A stretch of DNA of 64,000 bases from Lepus europaeus (GCF_033115175.1 NC_084831.1:79059502-79123501), one strand, 5' to 3'; positions 46,701-58,944 are shown, counted from the first letter of the stretch. Numbers and translations: made by a program. The notes: generated by a model from the sequence alone, not told the origin.

Positions 46701-47439
46701 CTGATAGAAAGGAGGCTCTGTGTTCCTGCCCCCTGACTCTGGCTCGCTCTGGAGGGTTGAAAATGCCAGGAGACGGCCCTTACAGCCTCCCTCAGCACCT
46801 TAGCTCACAGCTCCTTTTGCTATCTGTCCTAGAACGCATCATCAGTTATCCTGACCCGGGGTACCAATCTAAGCATCCTAACACCTGCTGGGATTCTATT
46901 GGACGAGGAAAACTGTTCTCTGCCTTTGGGAGCATTGCACAGGGAAAGCCTCCCAGCTCCGCAGCGCAGACAGGCCCCAGGGAGCCCCGGGGAGCCCCTG
47001 AGAAGCGCAGCGCGTGGCCCTGAAGAGCCACCACAGAGCTTGATTCCTGCCTCTGCCTGCAGCCCTCAGGCCCAGCCCTGCCTCCCACGCTGCTCCAGTT
47101 GCAAAGGCAGAACACTTGCCTCTGTGTGTATTTGTCATCACAATGACCAAAATAAAGAATCCTACAGGAATTTGAAGGGCCTTCTACTAAAGTAAAAGCA
47201 GCCCTGGGGTAGAGATGATTCAAGGACATCACTACAGGAAATTGGAAGAAATCATTATTGATGCAAAAAAAAATTCTGCTAGGCAGATAGGAGGTAACGT
47301 CCACTCTACTTTCAGACCAGTGGTCAGTTGTCAGTCAAGTTACCCTCTTCCTGAAATGTAACAGAGGAGCTGAGACAAGGTGCTTCTAGAAACGAAGAAA
47401 GGTTATTGGATTCCCTACTCATAATCATTAAACATTATT
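43746..47439. other. Unique sequence, no gene recognised
   Basis: GC content is somewhat raised over 44200-47050. A G run followed by GT lies at 44681-44698. 46095-46260 ('CCTCAGTTTTCTCATCTGTAG') is a MIR. The longest frames (for example 44581-45198 and 46846-47304) show no domain, no coding texture and no splice context, so I do not call a gene. Confidence 0.5.
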
Positions 47440-48060
47440 AATCAGTCTTTTTTCTGATAATAAAATACATCCTTACGGTTAATAATTCAAATGGTAAAGA
47501 ACGGAATGAGATGAAAAGTAAAGCTCCTTTTCTCCATCCTCCTCCTCCCTGAGCACAACTCCCTAACAGAAACCACTATTAACACTTTCTTTTCTATCTT
47601 TCTAGAATCGTCTGTGGACAGTCTAACCTCCTCTTACACCGCTCTCCTTACCCACAGGAGGTCATCCAGCTTGGGATCTCCCAGCATGCTGCTTCCTGCT
47701 CATCTTTGCATGGCTGGCTCCCTCTGTGTTCTGAACTCTCAGCTCTCAGAGAGGTCCTCTGTCACCTACCCATGCAGACAGTGCCACCACTGTCATCAGT
47801 CTGCCCTGACACTCCATGCTCATCACTGTCTACTCAGTCCTCAGTGCAATGCCAGGTGCACAGGGGGTGTTTTATAAACACGTGATGGATGCATGAGTGA
47901 GAATGTTAGTTGCATGCGTGTAAATGTACACCTCCTTATTGTCTCCACAAAATATAAATGGGAGGTATTACACACAGAATTCTGCAGTTTGCTTTTTCTA
48001 TTTTATAACCAATGATTAATCATGATCATTACAAATAATATTTCCTATGAACTTATATTC
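47440..48060 (+). repeat. Old L1M 3' UTR sequence, patchy
   Basis: 'AATTCAAATGGTAAAGAACG' and 'CAGAAACCACTATTAACAC' fit L1M 3' UTR; 47600-47900 is L2-like; then L1-like texture again. Confidence 0.45.
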
Positions 48061-48240
48061 TAAGGAGTGTTCCAACATTTTTCATATATTCTTCCATTTA
48101 ATTTCATACAACTCCAGAAGAGAGGTACTAATACTATTTGATTTTCCAGATGAGGAATCCAAGAAGTGGGGACATGGCAGGGGGTGGAGGTTAAAACACT
48201 TCCCAACATCACACAGCTTGCAAATGGGAGAGCCAATATA
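48061..48240 (-). repeat. MIR remnant
   Basis: 'ATTTTCCAGATGAGGAATCC' and 'CATCACACAGCTTGCAAATG' in order match a reverse MIR. Confidence 0.6.
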
Positions 48241-48615
48241 TTTGAATTTACATTAATCTTAAAATGGTTGTTAGGCCTTGATATATTAAAACTTTTTTTT
48301 ATTGTAGTAAAACACACACAATGAATTTATCATTTTTAACAATTTTTAAAATAAACTTATCTTTAAAAAAAAAAACTATTTCAGAGGCATAGAAAACAGA
48401 AAGAAAGAGCTCTTATCTGCTGGTTCACTCCCCAAATACCTGCAATGGCCAAGACTGGGCTGGGTTAAGCTGGGAGCTGGAGACTTAGTCTGGGTCTCCC
48501 ACAGGGGTTCCAGGGACCCAACCACTTGCACCCTCACTGCTGCTTCTCAGCATCGGATTAGCAGGAAGCTGGAGGCAGAAGCCAGACATAGGTACTGAAC
48601 ACAGATGCTGGGGTC

Positions 48616-48951
48616 TTTTTAAATGCTTATTTATTTTTCACCTACTTGAAAAGCAGAGAGAGAGAGAGAGATGGAGGGAGGGAGGGAGGCAGGGAATGCT
48701 CCATCTGCTGGTTCACTACCCAAAGGCCCACAATAGCCAGGGCTGGGCCAAGCTGAAGCCAGGAGCCCAGAACTCTATCTAGTCTCCCACATGGGTGACA
48801 GGGACCCAAGCACTTGAACCATGATCTGCTGTCTCCCAGGACACATTTACAGGAAGCCAGATCAGAAATAGATCAACTAAGACTTGAGCTGGCACAGCAA
48901 TACAGGATGTGGGTGTCCCAGAAGGTGGGTCGTACCACAATGCCTAGTCCA
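48616..48951 (-). repeat. C-repeat SINE (B) in nested cluster
   Basis: Reverse full-length copy with GA/GGGA run at 48655-48690 and head ending 'CCACAATGCCTAGTCC'. Confidence 0.8.
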
Positions 48952-48964
48952 GGATGCTTGTGCC

Positions 48965-49275
48965 TTTTTTTTTTTTTAAAGGTTTATTTTTATTTATTTG
49001 AAAAACAGAGTTACAGAGAGAGGTAAAGACAGGTTCATTCCCCAGATGGCCTCAATGGCTGGAGCTGCGCCGATCTGAGGCCAGAAGCCAGGAGCTTCTT
49101 CCAGGTCTCCCAGTAGGTGCAAGGGCCCAAGAACATGGAGCATCTTCTACTGCTTTCCCAGGCCATAGCAGAGAGCTGGATTGGAAGAGGAGCAGCTGGG
49201 ACTAGAACCGGCACCCATATGGGATGCCAGCACTTCAGGCCAGGGCTTTAACCCACTCTGCCAGAGTGCCGGCCC
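48965..49275 (-). repeat. C-repeat SINE (C) in nested cluster
   Basis: Reverse full-length copy, T-run tail at 48965-48977 to head ending 'GAGTGCCGGCCC'. Confidence 0.88.
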
Positions 49276-49314
49276 TTTTTTTTAAAAGGTTTTTTATTTA
49301 TTTGAAAGACAGAG

Positions 49315-49357
<43 letters not shown>

Positions 49358-49367
49358 CAGAAAGAGC
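49276..49367 (-). repeat. C-repeat SINE (D), 5'-truncated
   Basis: Only the tail, 'TTGAAAGACAGAGTTACAG' and a GA run remain. It ends at the target-site 13-mer. Confidence 0.75.
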
Positions 49368-49744
49368 GAATGCTTGTGTCTTAATCAATGCTCTAACACC
49401 ATGGCCAATTGCCCACCCATTTTAACAATTTTTAACTATACAATTCAGAGACATTTACTACCTTCACATTGTTGGACAAACATCACCACTATCCATTTCC
49501 AGAACTTTTTCATTCTCCCAAACTGAAACTCAGTTCCCACTAAACACTGACTTCCCGATTTCAACCACTGTTATACTTTCCACCTCGTAATGTGACCACT
49601 CTAGGTCTCTCACATAAGCGAAATCATATAGTAATTGTCCTTTTATGACTGCTTCATTTCACTTATTATGATGTCTTCTTAGTTGCTTCATTATAAAATA
49701 TTTAATTAGTAATTAAGTAATTTTCTATTTAACTGATAATTTCA

Positions 49745-50780
49745 TTGAATAAAATGTTCGGGCACATGATACAAAATTCAAAAGGCACAAAAAGACCTAA
49801 CATACAAAGCAAAGTCTCCTCCTACCTGTGTATCCGGGCATTGTGGGGACAAACACTCTCCCTTGCATCCTTCCAGAGATGTTCCATGCTTATATCATGG
49901 AGCTGCAAAAAGCTAGTAGAGGAGTGGCAATTGGCATAGCACTTAAGATGCCCGTGTTCCCCATTGGAGTGCCTGGGTTTGACACCTGGTTCCAGCTCCT
50001 GACTCCAGTTTCCTGCTAATGCAGAGCCTGGGAGGCAGACATGATGGCTGCAGTGGTCGTGTCCCTGCCACCCATATGGAGACCTTGGTTCCCAGCTCTC
50101 AGCTTCGGCCCCTCCGGGGCTTTGTGGAGATCTGGGGAGTGAATCAACAGATGGGAATTTGTGTGTGTATGTGTGTGTGTGTGCGCACGCACGTGCATGT
50201 GTGTGTGTGTGTCTCTATCTTTCTCTGTCTCTCATCTCTCAAGTAAGTAATAATAAAAAAAATTAAAGCTGAAGAAAAATGGAACTAAAAACTACTGTAC
50301 ATTTTCCACAAACTTTTTGAATCCTCTTACACAGTTATACACCTACGTTTCTCACACGCATATTATACATATTATTCTGTCTCTTGCCTTTCCCACTTAA
50401 CCAAATACCTTGGTAATCGTTCCATGTAAGTACATAGAGAGAGCTGCCTTCCAGTAAATTATTTTTTGTTGAAATAGAACATAAACACATAAAAAGCACA
50501 TACAAAAGTGTACAGCTAAAGAACTCACAAACTGAACACACCCATGTGTCCAATACCTGATACGAAATAGAACACCAACACCAGTTCCCTGGAAGTCCCT
50601 CTTATACTCCTTTCCAGACCCTACTCACACCTCTCTCCACTGAGCGTAAATAGTCTCTTGACGTTTTAATAGACTACATTAATTTTGTCAGTTTATGTAG
50701 CTTTTATGAAAAGAATCATGTTGCATGTACTCTTGTGTGTGGTGCGTTGCTCCCCACATACGTGTGCCTCTCAGCCATGT
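49745..50780 (+). repeat. Old L1M 3' UTR sequence interrupted by a SINE
   Basis: Left of the SINE: 'CAAAATTCAAAAGGCAC' and 'CATCCTTCCAGAGATG'. Right of it: 'AAAGTGTACAGCTAAAGAAC' and 'CACAAACTGAACACACCC'. All are L1M 3' UTR features. Confidence 0.6.
49920..50265 (+). repeat. C-repeat SINE with GT expansion
   Basis: Forward copy, head 'GGAGTGGCAATTGGCATAGC', body, then a GT/GCAC-rich run (50160-50212) in place of the usual CT run, then 'CTCTCAAGTAAGTAATAA'. Confidence 0.8.
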
Positions 50781-53246
50781 CACTGCGTGTCACTGGGTAT
50801 GGTACATCCTTGGGTACAGTAAGGCCTTTCCTGCTGTGCATGAGCCATTCCTGCTTGCTTGAGCTCTTGCAGGTCACACACGCATTCATTCTCCCAAATT
50901 TGACCTCACAACTCTTGGATTTCTTACAGTGACTTTGTAAATGCCTCCTAGAGTCCACATATGGCCCCAATTCGCCTCCAGATGTGTCTGATGTGAAAAC
51001 CAGCAGCTCTGAGAAGAGGGTTGCGTAGAGGAGATGTGGACATAAGGAGGGGAAGGGAACAGCGCCTTCTTTTCCCGTCAGCAGCTTGCACACTTGCTGA
51101 GGCCTCATCCACCCAGCCAGGACATGAGGAATGATGACAAAGCACTGGGTTGCCTTCCCTTTGCAAATGTTACTTTTAGAGCTGAAACTACTTCCAAGTA
51201 AAGAGCAAAGCAGCTTTAACTAATAGCAGTGAAGAGCCTAAGTAAGGAGACATGGCTAATGTATTCCATCTGCTTACTTTCTTGGCTCTAGGACCCAGGG
51301 CAAAACCCCAGTAAGGGAAGGAGAACTAATGCATGGGGAAGGCATGAGGCACCAACAAGGCAAAGATGGACACACTGTCAGCTTGGCCTGCCTACTTACA
51401 AATCTGAAATCCCAAACCTTCAAAGCCATCCCCAGCCCCACCCCCACCCCTAGTCTGGCCGAGGCAAGGGTAGCTATTTCCAGTTAGGAGCTGTTGTGCA
51501 GCAGACTCCATCTGTGCATCTGTGTGGGGCCGATCATCACCGCTCTGATTGGCTCAGCAGGCAACACGCAGAGCTGCATTCTTGTGGTTTGCCCTTCTGG
51601 GGAGGCCTTCCCTATGTACCACATGCTGCCTGCACTGGGTCCAGCAGAAGAGGGGGAGGAAAGGACATGCTCCACAGCTCCAGACTCTGTCTCACCAGAA
51701 CAGGGTTCTTCTTGCTTCAGCCCTTTGCATTCCTACTCCATACGGGGCCTTCTCCTGGAAGACTTTGTCATGCGGGCCTCAAAAGACCTCTCTTTTATTT
51801 ACTTGCTAACCTATGTAACAAATAATTATAGTGGCTGCCAGACTTCTTTCCAAACTGGTCATGATCTCACGCAGGTCTTCAAGCAACAACAAAAAAGTTA
51901 CAGAAAAACCAAGAGAATCCCAAAATCTTCACTTGGTTTTCACTGAGGATATACAAGGAGAGAAAAGGAAGAAAGAACATGACCAGGAAAAAACAAACAG
52001 TAAAGAGCTTATTGGAGAAATGGAAAATAAACCTTATCTAAGTCCAGAAAGAATTTTCCAGTTCAGTGCTTTCTAACAAGTTTCTTTGATGACTAGTGGG
52101 GTGCTGAACTAGGTATGTTCCTTTTTAGTGGCTTCTCAATCTAGCACCCATTGAAAGTTAATTTATATCCATGGCAGACAAGAGCAAAGAGTGCAGGGGA
52201 GACCACAGACTACCACAGTGAATCTGGGTCAAAGAGAGTGGGCCAAGCCCAGGGCCAGTCTTGGTCCACGTCACCAAGGGTTGCTATTTCTCCAGTCCAG
52301 GAACCTGTGGCAGCTACTCCTGGATAACGACCTGCCCACTCTTCGGCTGGTTTACATGCAGTTGTATCACATTCCCTCCTGGCCACTTCTCCAAAGAGAA
52401 TAGAGATGAGAAGTACCTTTGGAGAAGGCTTTCATAGGGACGCAAAGGCTCAACTGGATGCAAAATTTGAAAAGAGGGAAGAAATGGAATGCTAACCCTG
52501 AATGATTGAACAGAAGGTAAACAAACATCAGGTGACAGAGCAAACACACAGGAAATATGACCTCCCTACCCTGGGAAGGGCAACAGTTCTTGAATTAGTC
52601 TTTAATTCGGGGGAAGCTCTCAGTGGCTCTGGGATTTTGAACGCAAGTCTGAGCAAAAGCTTCCCTCTGGATTCCTGGAAGAACAGCACGAAGCGTGAGG
52701 ACTGAGCAGTTTCAGAGTAGGTCAGTGTGAGAACCAGACTCTCGTGAAGAGAAGTTCCATGAGTCAACAGCAGCTGGCAGCAGTTCCTCTCCTCCAAGGC
52801 AGCCGAATCTTTGACCATCAGTGCAGAGGGCATCTTGGGGATGACCTAAGGCCAACCTTTGCTCTTCGGATGAGGAAATCTAGGTCCAGAAAGTGTGAAA
52901 GTCTTCTTTGGGGTTGCATAGCTGGTTAATGGCAGATCCGAGCTGAGGGCCACAGTGAGCTGACTTCCATTCCCCTTCCTCCACTAATGTGTCACTTGAG
53001 GTCAAAATAGTTGGGAGGCAGAATAAAGGGGAAAGTCTGAAAGTCACTAGTAGTCCTGTTATTAGATACATAGTTCAGTAAACATAGCCAGTTAAACATG
53101 GAAATATCCTAGTTGTGTCACTATCCATTGCCTTAATGAAGTGACTGGTACCCTTAACTATTCATGGCAGATGTTTCAAGTTTAGTATTTTAGCAATTAT
53201 ATACATTATACATAGATGTATACATATATATGTACATATATATATT
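50781..53246. other. Mostly unique sequence, no gene recognised
   Basis: Frames at 51494-51946 (150 codons) and elsewhere have no domain. An AT dinucleotide run lies at 53208-53245. No repeat is assigned with confidence. Confidence 0.45.
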
Positions 53247-53343
53247 TGAGAGGCTTCAAAAAGTTCATGGAAAATATGGAATTTAAAGACAATGCAAATT
53301 TACTGTGAAGCTATCTTATATATATGGCTAGAGAGTGAGATTT
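53247..53343 (+). repeat. Possible mariner-type MITE end
   Basis: 'GAGGCTTCAAAAAGTTCATG' followed by GAAAA matches, in the opposite direction, the sequence around 62885-62905. This looks like a terminal repeat of a short DNA transposon. Confidence 0.4.
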
Positions 53344-53356
53344 TACAATGTATTTC

Positions 53357-53688
53357 TTTTTTTTTTTTTGACAGGCAGAGTGGATAGTGAGAGAGAGAGA
53401 GACAGAGAGAAAGGTCTTCCTTTTTGCCGTTGGTTCACCCTCCAATGGCCGCTGCGGCCGGCGCACCTCGCTGATCCGAAGCCAGGAGCCAGGTGCTTCT
53501 CCTGGTCACCCATGCAGGTGCAGGGCCCAAGGACTTGGGCCATCCTCCACTGCCTTCCCAGGCCACAGCAGAGAGCTGGCCTGGAAGAGGGGCAACTGGG
53601 ATAGAATCCGGTGCCCCAACCGGGACTAGAACCTGGTGTGCCGGCGCTGCAAGGCGGAGGATTAGCCTGTTAAGCCACAGCACCGGCC
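53357..53688 (-). repeat. Young C-repeat SINE with 13-bp target duplication
   Basis: Reverse copy, T run then 'TTGACAGGCAGAG'; head 'CAGCACCGGCC'. Flanked by TACAATGTATTTC at 53344-53356 and 53689-53701. Confidence 0.95.
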
Positions 53689-53839
53689 TACAATGTATTT
53701 CCAGTCTGAACACACACCTTAGCCATTTTGCCAGAAAAACAAACTTCAATTGCAGTATACACAGAATGATGACAAAATTATGTGTTTTGTAGTTTAAAAG
53801 CAAAATTGTTAAAGTCCACCCACCTAGCCTTCTCACTGT

Positions 53840-54118
53840 TGACTCATTTGAAAGGCAGAGTTACAGAGAAAGGGAAAGGTGGAGAGAGGATCTATTGGCT
53901 GGTTCACTCCCTGGTGGCTGCAAGAAGCTGGAGCTGGGCCAGCCCCAAGCCAGGAGCCTGGAACTCCATCCCGGTCTCCCATGTGGAAGACACGGGCCCA
54001 AGCACTTGAGCCATCATGCCTTCCCAGGTGCATCAAAAAAGCTGGATTGGAAGTGGAGCAGCTCAGATTGCAACAGGAGCCCATATGGGATGCTGGCATC
54101 GCAGGCAGCAGCTTAACC
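53840..54118 (-). repeat. C-repeat SINE (old, tail lost)
   Basis: Reverse copy from 'CATTTGAAAGGCAGAGTTAC' to 'GCAGGCAGCAGCTTAACC'. Confidence 0.8.
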
Positions 54119-55112
54119 TGCTTGTGCCTTTATTCATTCTTACAGAGGGGCTTGCAACACAACACAGGTGGTGAAGAAGCAGGAGCAAGACAACAGCCCA
54201 TTCAGTCAGTAGTGCACACGTCCTCTCGCAGAGCGAAGACCGCTCTGGCCAGCCGTGGAGTCTGCAGGCTGGGCCAGGGAAGGCCAGGCCCAGGGAAAGC
54301 ACGTGAGCTGCTCTGCTCAGATGCTGATTTTCCAGTCCCTACCAGATGGCTAGCAGCAAGTAGCATGCCAGGTGGAGGGCGGATACAGGTTTTCTTCTCA
54401 TTGTTCCTAATGTAGGTTAGAACCTCACCAACCTGAAAGGGCCCTCTTGTATTCTCCTCAAGACAGACACATGACACAGGCACAGCCAGTGTGCTCCAGA
54501 AGGAGGCCCGAAGTCGCCCAATCCAGCATCTTCATTTTCCAGGTCAGACACCAGATCCAATAACTCGACTCAGCTTAGCGTAAGCTCTGAGCGTGTGTTT
54601 TGCCAGCCTCAAGTGAATGTAGAGTGGGGGCAGAAAACATTTTAACAGCTCTGTGCATCTTTAAAAACACAAGTCAGACAAACGTATGTGCAGAGTACTT
54701 CCCTGGCAGATTTCTAGCTACCTGACTTAACTCAAAAATGCAGATTTTAAACTTACATTATAATAATTATCCAGTCCTCCAACAGTGTTCATTCACAGAA
54801 GGTACAGGTGCGAGCACTTTGGATTTGAGTCTTTTGTCTTCCTCCGTGCACTGGAGCAGAGGAGAGGTAGGCGGCTGCTGGCAACATGGAGGCGGGGTCG
54901 CAGAGCCATGTGCTGAGACGCCACCAACTCACCGCACGACCTCATCTTGGCAACTTGGCACCTGCAGAGTTTGAAGCAAATGACCTTTCAATGCTCTTGG
55001 CATTTGAACATCTGCCCTTTTCTGCGATGGTCCAGTCTGATGACAATGGTCCACAAAACCAAGTGGGGCCACCGTTGGTTTCCCCAAAGTGCTCCAAGCT
55101 TTAAAACCCAAA
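54119..55112. other. Unassigned unique sequence
   Basis: No gene or clear repeat is recognised. Confidence 0.4.
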
Positions 55113-55427
55113 CTGGGCCGGCGCCGTGGCTTAACAGGCTAATCCTCTGCCTTGCAGCGCCGGCACACCGGGTTCTAGTCCCGGTTGGGGCACTGGATTC
55201 TATCCCGGTTGCCCCTCTTCCAGGCCAGCTCTCTGCTATGGCCCGGGAAGGCAGTGGAGGATGGCCCAAGTGCTTGGGCCCTGCACCCGCATGGGAGACC
55301 AGGAGAAACACCTGGCTCCTGGCTTCGGATCAGTGAGGTGCGCTGGCCGCAGTGGCCATTGGAGGGTGAACCAACAGCAAAACGGAAGACCTTTCTCTCT
55401 CTCTCTCTCTCACTATCCACTCTGTCA

Positions 55428-55459
<32 letters not shown>

Positions 55460-55463
55460 ACAA
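55113..55463 (+). repeat. Young C-repeat SINE
   Basis: Forward copy with CpG-rich head 'GGGCCGGCGCCGTGGCTTAA' and an AAAAC-rich tail (55428-55463). Confidence 0.92.
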
Positions 55464-55866
55464 ACTATTAGCATAACCTCCACAGAACATTGTCCTCTGG
55501 TGAGGCCAAGAGCACATTTCTGAACGCAGACCATTTGACAAATGAGCCCGAATTCTTACAGCATGGCGAACTGCTGCCACCACTCCAGAACCATGGATGC
55601 CATGGGTGGAGCACTTACCATATACAGTGCTAGAGACCTGTCAGCTTGGGTCCATCTTGACCACAGTGGCACACAGGCTCCCTGTGTGAGACATGAGGAA
55701 AGCAGAGGTCACCTCAGCTCACCCAAGTCCACACAGCTAGGAAGCAGCAGGGCCGAGTTAATCCCCCTATTCCAACACCTGTGCTTCCCTGGTGGTGCCC
55801 AGGCACAGCCAGCCGGGCTGAAAGGCAGCCATACACTTGTGTTCTATCTAGGTTTTAAGTTACTGT
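55464..55866. other. Sequence with a MIR remnant
   Basis: 55595-55790 ('GGAGCACTTACCATATACAG' and 'CCACACAGCTAGGAAGCAGC') is a reverse MIR. No gene. Confidence 0.5.
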
Positions 55867-55879
55867 GAAGAGCATTCTT

Positions 55880-56227
55880 TTTTTTTTTTTTTTTTTTTTG
55901 ACAGGCAGAGTGGACAGTGAGAGAGAGAGAGGCAGAGAGAAAAGTCTTCCTTTGCCGTTGGTTCACCCTCCAATGGCCGCCGCGGTAGGCGCGCTGCGGC
56001 CGGCGCACCGCGCTGTTCCGATGGCAGGAGCCAGGTGCTTCTCCTGGTCTCCCATGGGGTGCAGGGCCCAAGGACTTGGGCCATCCTCCACTGCACTCCC
56101 TGGCCACAGCAGAGAGCTGGCCTGGAAGAGGGGCAACCGGGACAGGATCGGTGCCCCGACCGGGACAAGAACCCGGTGTGCCGGCGCCGCAAGGCGGAGG
56201 ATTAGCCTGTTGAGCCACAGCGCCGGC
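55880..56227 (-). repeat. Young C-repeat SINE with 14-bp target duplication
   Basis: Reverse copy with a long T run (55878-55899), GA run and intact-CpG head ending 'CACAGCGCCGGC'. Flanked by TGAAGAGCATTCTT at 55866-55879 and 56228-56241. Confidence 0.95.
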
Positions 56228-56241
56228 TGAAGAGCATTCTT

Positions 56242-56679
56242 GATTCCAGTACTCGGAGTCTGTTTCTGAAACTTTGTCACTCACAGCACTTCCTTTGATT
56301 TCTTACAAATTTCCACCAAATAAAGCCATAGGCACTGCCATAGCAACACTGCAGCACAAACAGGGTGTAATCTTCGTCCACTGCAGTACACGGCTTGTTT
56401 TTTAATTTGTTTTTGTTGTTGTTTTGTTTTAACTAAAAAAACACTGCATTTGTATGCAGTGAACCAAATTCACAGCAACACGGATAAATACAACCTTCAG
56501 TTCTTGTTCTCTCTTTTTCTTATTTTTTCCTCCTTCTTTTGCAGGTCATAGCTTCAGGACATCAGAAACCGGATGACAACATTAGAGACTAAGCAGATCC
56601 CCAATACGGTGATGGAGGAGCAGGCAGCCCTGACCAGGGTCCCTGGGGCTCCCCCCAGCTGTGCTTGACACACGCCAAG
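56242..56679. other. Unique sequence with one acceptor-like site
   Basis: A 40-base pyrimidine tract ends in GCAG at 56541-56544. It is followed by 15 open codons (ending KPDDNIRD) and a TAA at 56590-56592. I do not recognise the peptide. It could be a terminal exon of a transcript outside this window, or chance. Confidence 0.3.
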
Positions 56680-57720
56680 ACCCTGGGGCCACGACCCTGG
56701 CCTTGTGGAACCCGAGAGCGGCTCAGGTTCCCGCGGGAGGCCAGGCGCGACCCGTGTGCAGCAGGAACACGGGTGGCTGCGTGTGTGCGTGCGTGTACGT
56801 GTGTGCGCGCGCGAGTCGTGGTGCCCTCTCCCGGCCAGCCCTCTCCTGCGCGGGGGCTCAGGCATGTGAAACCTCCAGGCGCCCCGAGGTGGGCAGCTTG
56901 TCTCAGCCACCTGGCTAGGAAGGGATTGGAAGCCAAGGCTCTGGGGTGGGGTGGGGATAGTGTTTCACTCTACCCCATATGGCTCCTGGCTCCAGGGCAC
57001 TCCTCAGAGCCTCTGTCACGACCCCTACCCAAGCCATCCCTGGTGTGGGTTTGGAGGCACCGGCAGCCCTGAGCAACTTTTCTCTCTAGCCCCAGCTTCT
57101 TCTTCTTCTTCTTCTTTTTTTTTTTAAGGCTTCCTGTGCGTCCTGGCTGCTTGAATGGAAGGCCTCAAGTGAAGAGGCCTGGGGGACCCGCCAGCGAAGG
57201 GTGGGGATGGCCCCGGGAACTGCCAGCTCTGGGTTCCACTGTCGTGAACCCCGAGCCACTGGTGGTCAGCGCTAGAAATGCTCCTTGGCTGATGGCTTGC
57301 TGAACTCGGGCGGAAGCGTCGGTGGAACGTGGAAGGCCAAGGACAGCAAGTGGCGAGACCCAGACAACCGACCGCTCCCGTGGTCCCTGCTCCGTGCTCG
57401 GTGCGCTGAGCGCCTCTGCCTGGCCAGCCCCTCACAGATACCCAGGGGCAGGTGGTGGCATTCTCGCCCAGCCCGGGGGAGACCCGCGGCTTTAAGAGGC
57501 CACCAATCCTGCAGTGGCAGAGCAGAGTCTCCCCAGGGCTTCTGACCCCAGAGCCTACTCAGGGGGTGATTTCCCAAGGAGAAAACAGAAGTAAGGCGGT
57601 GGCCAGGAGAGACCGCGTCATCTCTCAGGCTCGCAGACAGACTTGAACCAGCTTTAGGGCAGGGAGTGGAGAGGAGCGCAGGTACCCCTCCCCCTCCGTG
57701 TCCAGACCTAAAGAGGGGAT
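56680..57720. other. GC-rich patch, function unknown
   Basis: GC- and CpG-rich compared with its surroundings, with a GT/GCGCGC run at 56778-56813 and a CTT run then T run at 57094-57125. It could be a weak CpG island. No gene or domain is recognised. Confidence 0.4.
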
Positions 57721-58927
57721 CCAAGGTTCAGCCAGGAAGGCTCTTTGTTGAATCAATTGTTTTATGTTTTCAAAGCTAAAGTGGAAATGACCCAGTGAGG
57801 AAGGAACATGAGGACGACTTGGCCTGCTCACACAACTGAAATATATAGACCGGCCAAAGGTACAGCACTCCTCCACCCATCCCTTCCGAGAGAGAAGAGC
57901 CCTTTTGACCTGGAAGCCTATTCAAGCATTCCACTGGGGAAATCCCCATCGCCTCTGACGGGACACTGTGGGAAACCTTGTTCCTCAGAAGGCAGCCACA
58001 CAAAGGGTTTTGTGCAAATGCTGGGCCACTATTCTATGACTGCAAAGAAACACCAGGAATGGTTTGTGACAAAAGCTGGACAGAGGATGCACGCCCAGAT
58101 GCTGTCTTGGCCAGGTTGCAAGTTGAATGAGCTAATGTTTTCTGGCTCCTTCTTCCTTTGCTTTTCCAATTTGGTTTGAGTATTTGTATTCCTGTATTAT
58201 TTTCCCTGTGCAATTTCAGCTGTCTGTACACAGTTAGATCATTTTCATAGCTGGGTGAGGAGACACTGCAGAAGTGAGATGAGCTACAGTTGATGGCTGG
58301 CTCTTCCCTAGGGAATGCCCATCCCATTGATCTAAAAGACTCTCTACCTGCACCCAGGATCTGAAGGTGCTGATCTAAGCCGTCTATCAGGTGGAAAGAG
58401 CCACAGCATCCCTTTGTGCTGGGGAACTGTGGGGGGAAGGTGAACACATCTTGTTTCTATAAATTTTGAGTTGATTTGCTGATCAAATCACATTATCCCT
58501 TGAGCCAAATCTAACTCCATGTTGTTATGCTGCAGACAAAAGAAAGGACTGTTTCCCAACAGCCTTGGCCCTTGGAAGTTCTGCAGATCTAGATCCTGGG
58601 CAAGGAGAAGGGAAGGAAAGTTATGCAGAAGAGGGTGGAGAGTGAACCTGGACTTGTATGTAGCTGTTCAAGTTAGTATGGAGGCTGGTGGCTTGTTCAA
58701 AGGAACAAGAATCTTGAAGAGTGAGATAAAGGGATCTCAAAGACATGGAGACTTATTTTGCTGATGAGGGCTCACAGGGCCTTGGTCACTGGTGTAGAAC
58801 CTCACTGGTATTTACTCCATGAACCCAGCTCTTACAGCTATCTAGAATTTGGAACCCTTTGGGCAAAGCCAAGGCAAAGGTTTACTTTTGTGCCATCTCT
58901 GAAAATAATGTTGCAGTGAGTCACTGA
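57721..58927. other. Unassigned unique sequence
   Basis: No gene or clear repeat. Plus-strand frames of up to 123 codons have no domain. Confidence 0.4.
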
Positions 58928-58944
58928 GGAGCTCCCTGACTCTT

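Larger units (their letters stand above)
48350..49419 (-). repeat. Nested SINE cluster: outer C-repeat SINE carrying three later copies
   Basis: The outer SINE (reverse) runs 48350-48615 and resumes about 49381-49419 with its head. It was opened by SINE B (48616-48951) and then SINEs C and D (48965-49367). Diverged 13-mers at 48603-48615, 48952-48964 and 49368-49380 mark the successive target duplications. Confidence 0.75.
48280..49735 (+). repeat. L1M 3' UTR split by a nested SINE cluster
   Basis: 48280-48349 and 49420-49735 are two halves of one L1M 3' UTR ('GTAAAACACACACAATG' left; 'ACTTTTTCATTCTCCCAAAC' and 'CACTCTAGGTCTCTCACATA' right). The break is marked by the 16-bp repeat TTTTAACAATTTTTAA at 48334-48349 and 49420-49435. 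Confidence 0.8.

Noticed and set aside
55185-55534. Frames of 100 or more codons inside young SINEs (also at 32139, 53435, 55844, 62536)
   Set aside because: The C repeat has open frames in its consensus; the same peptide pieces recur in each copy. Not genes.
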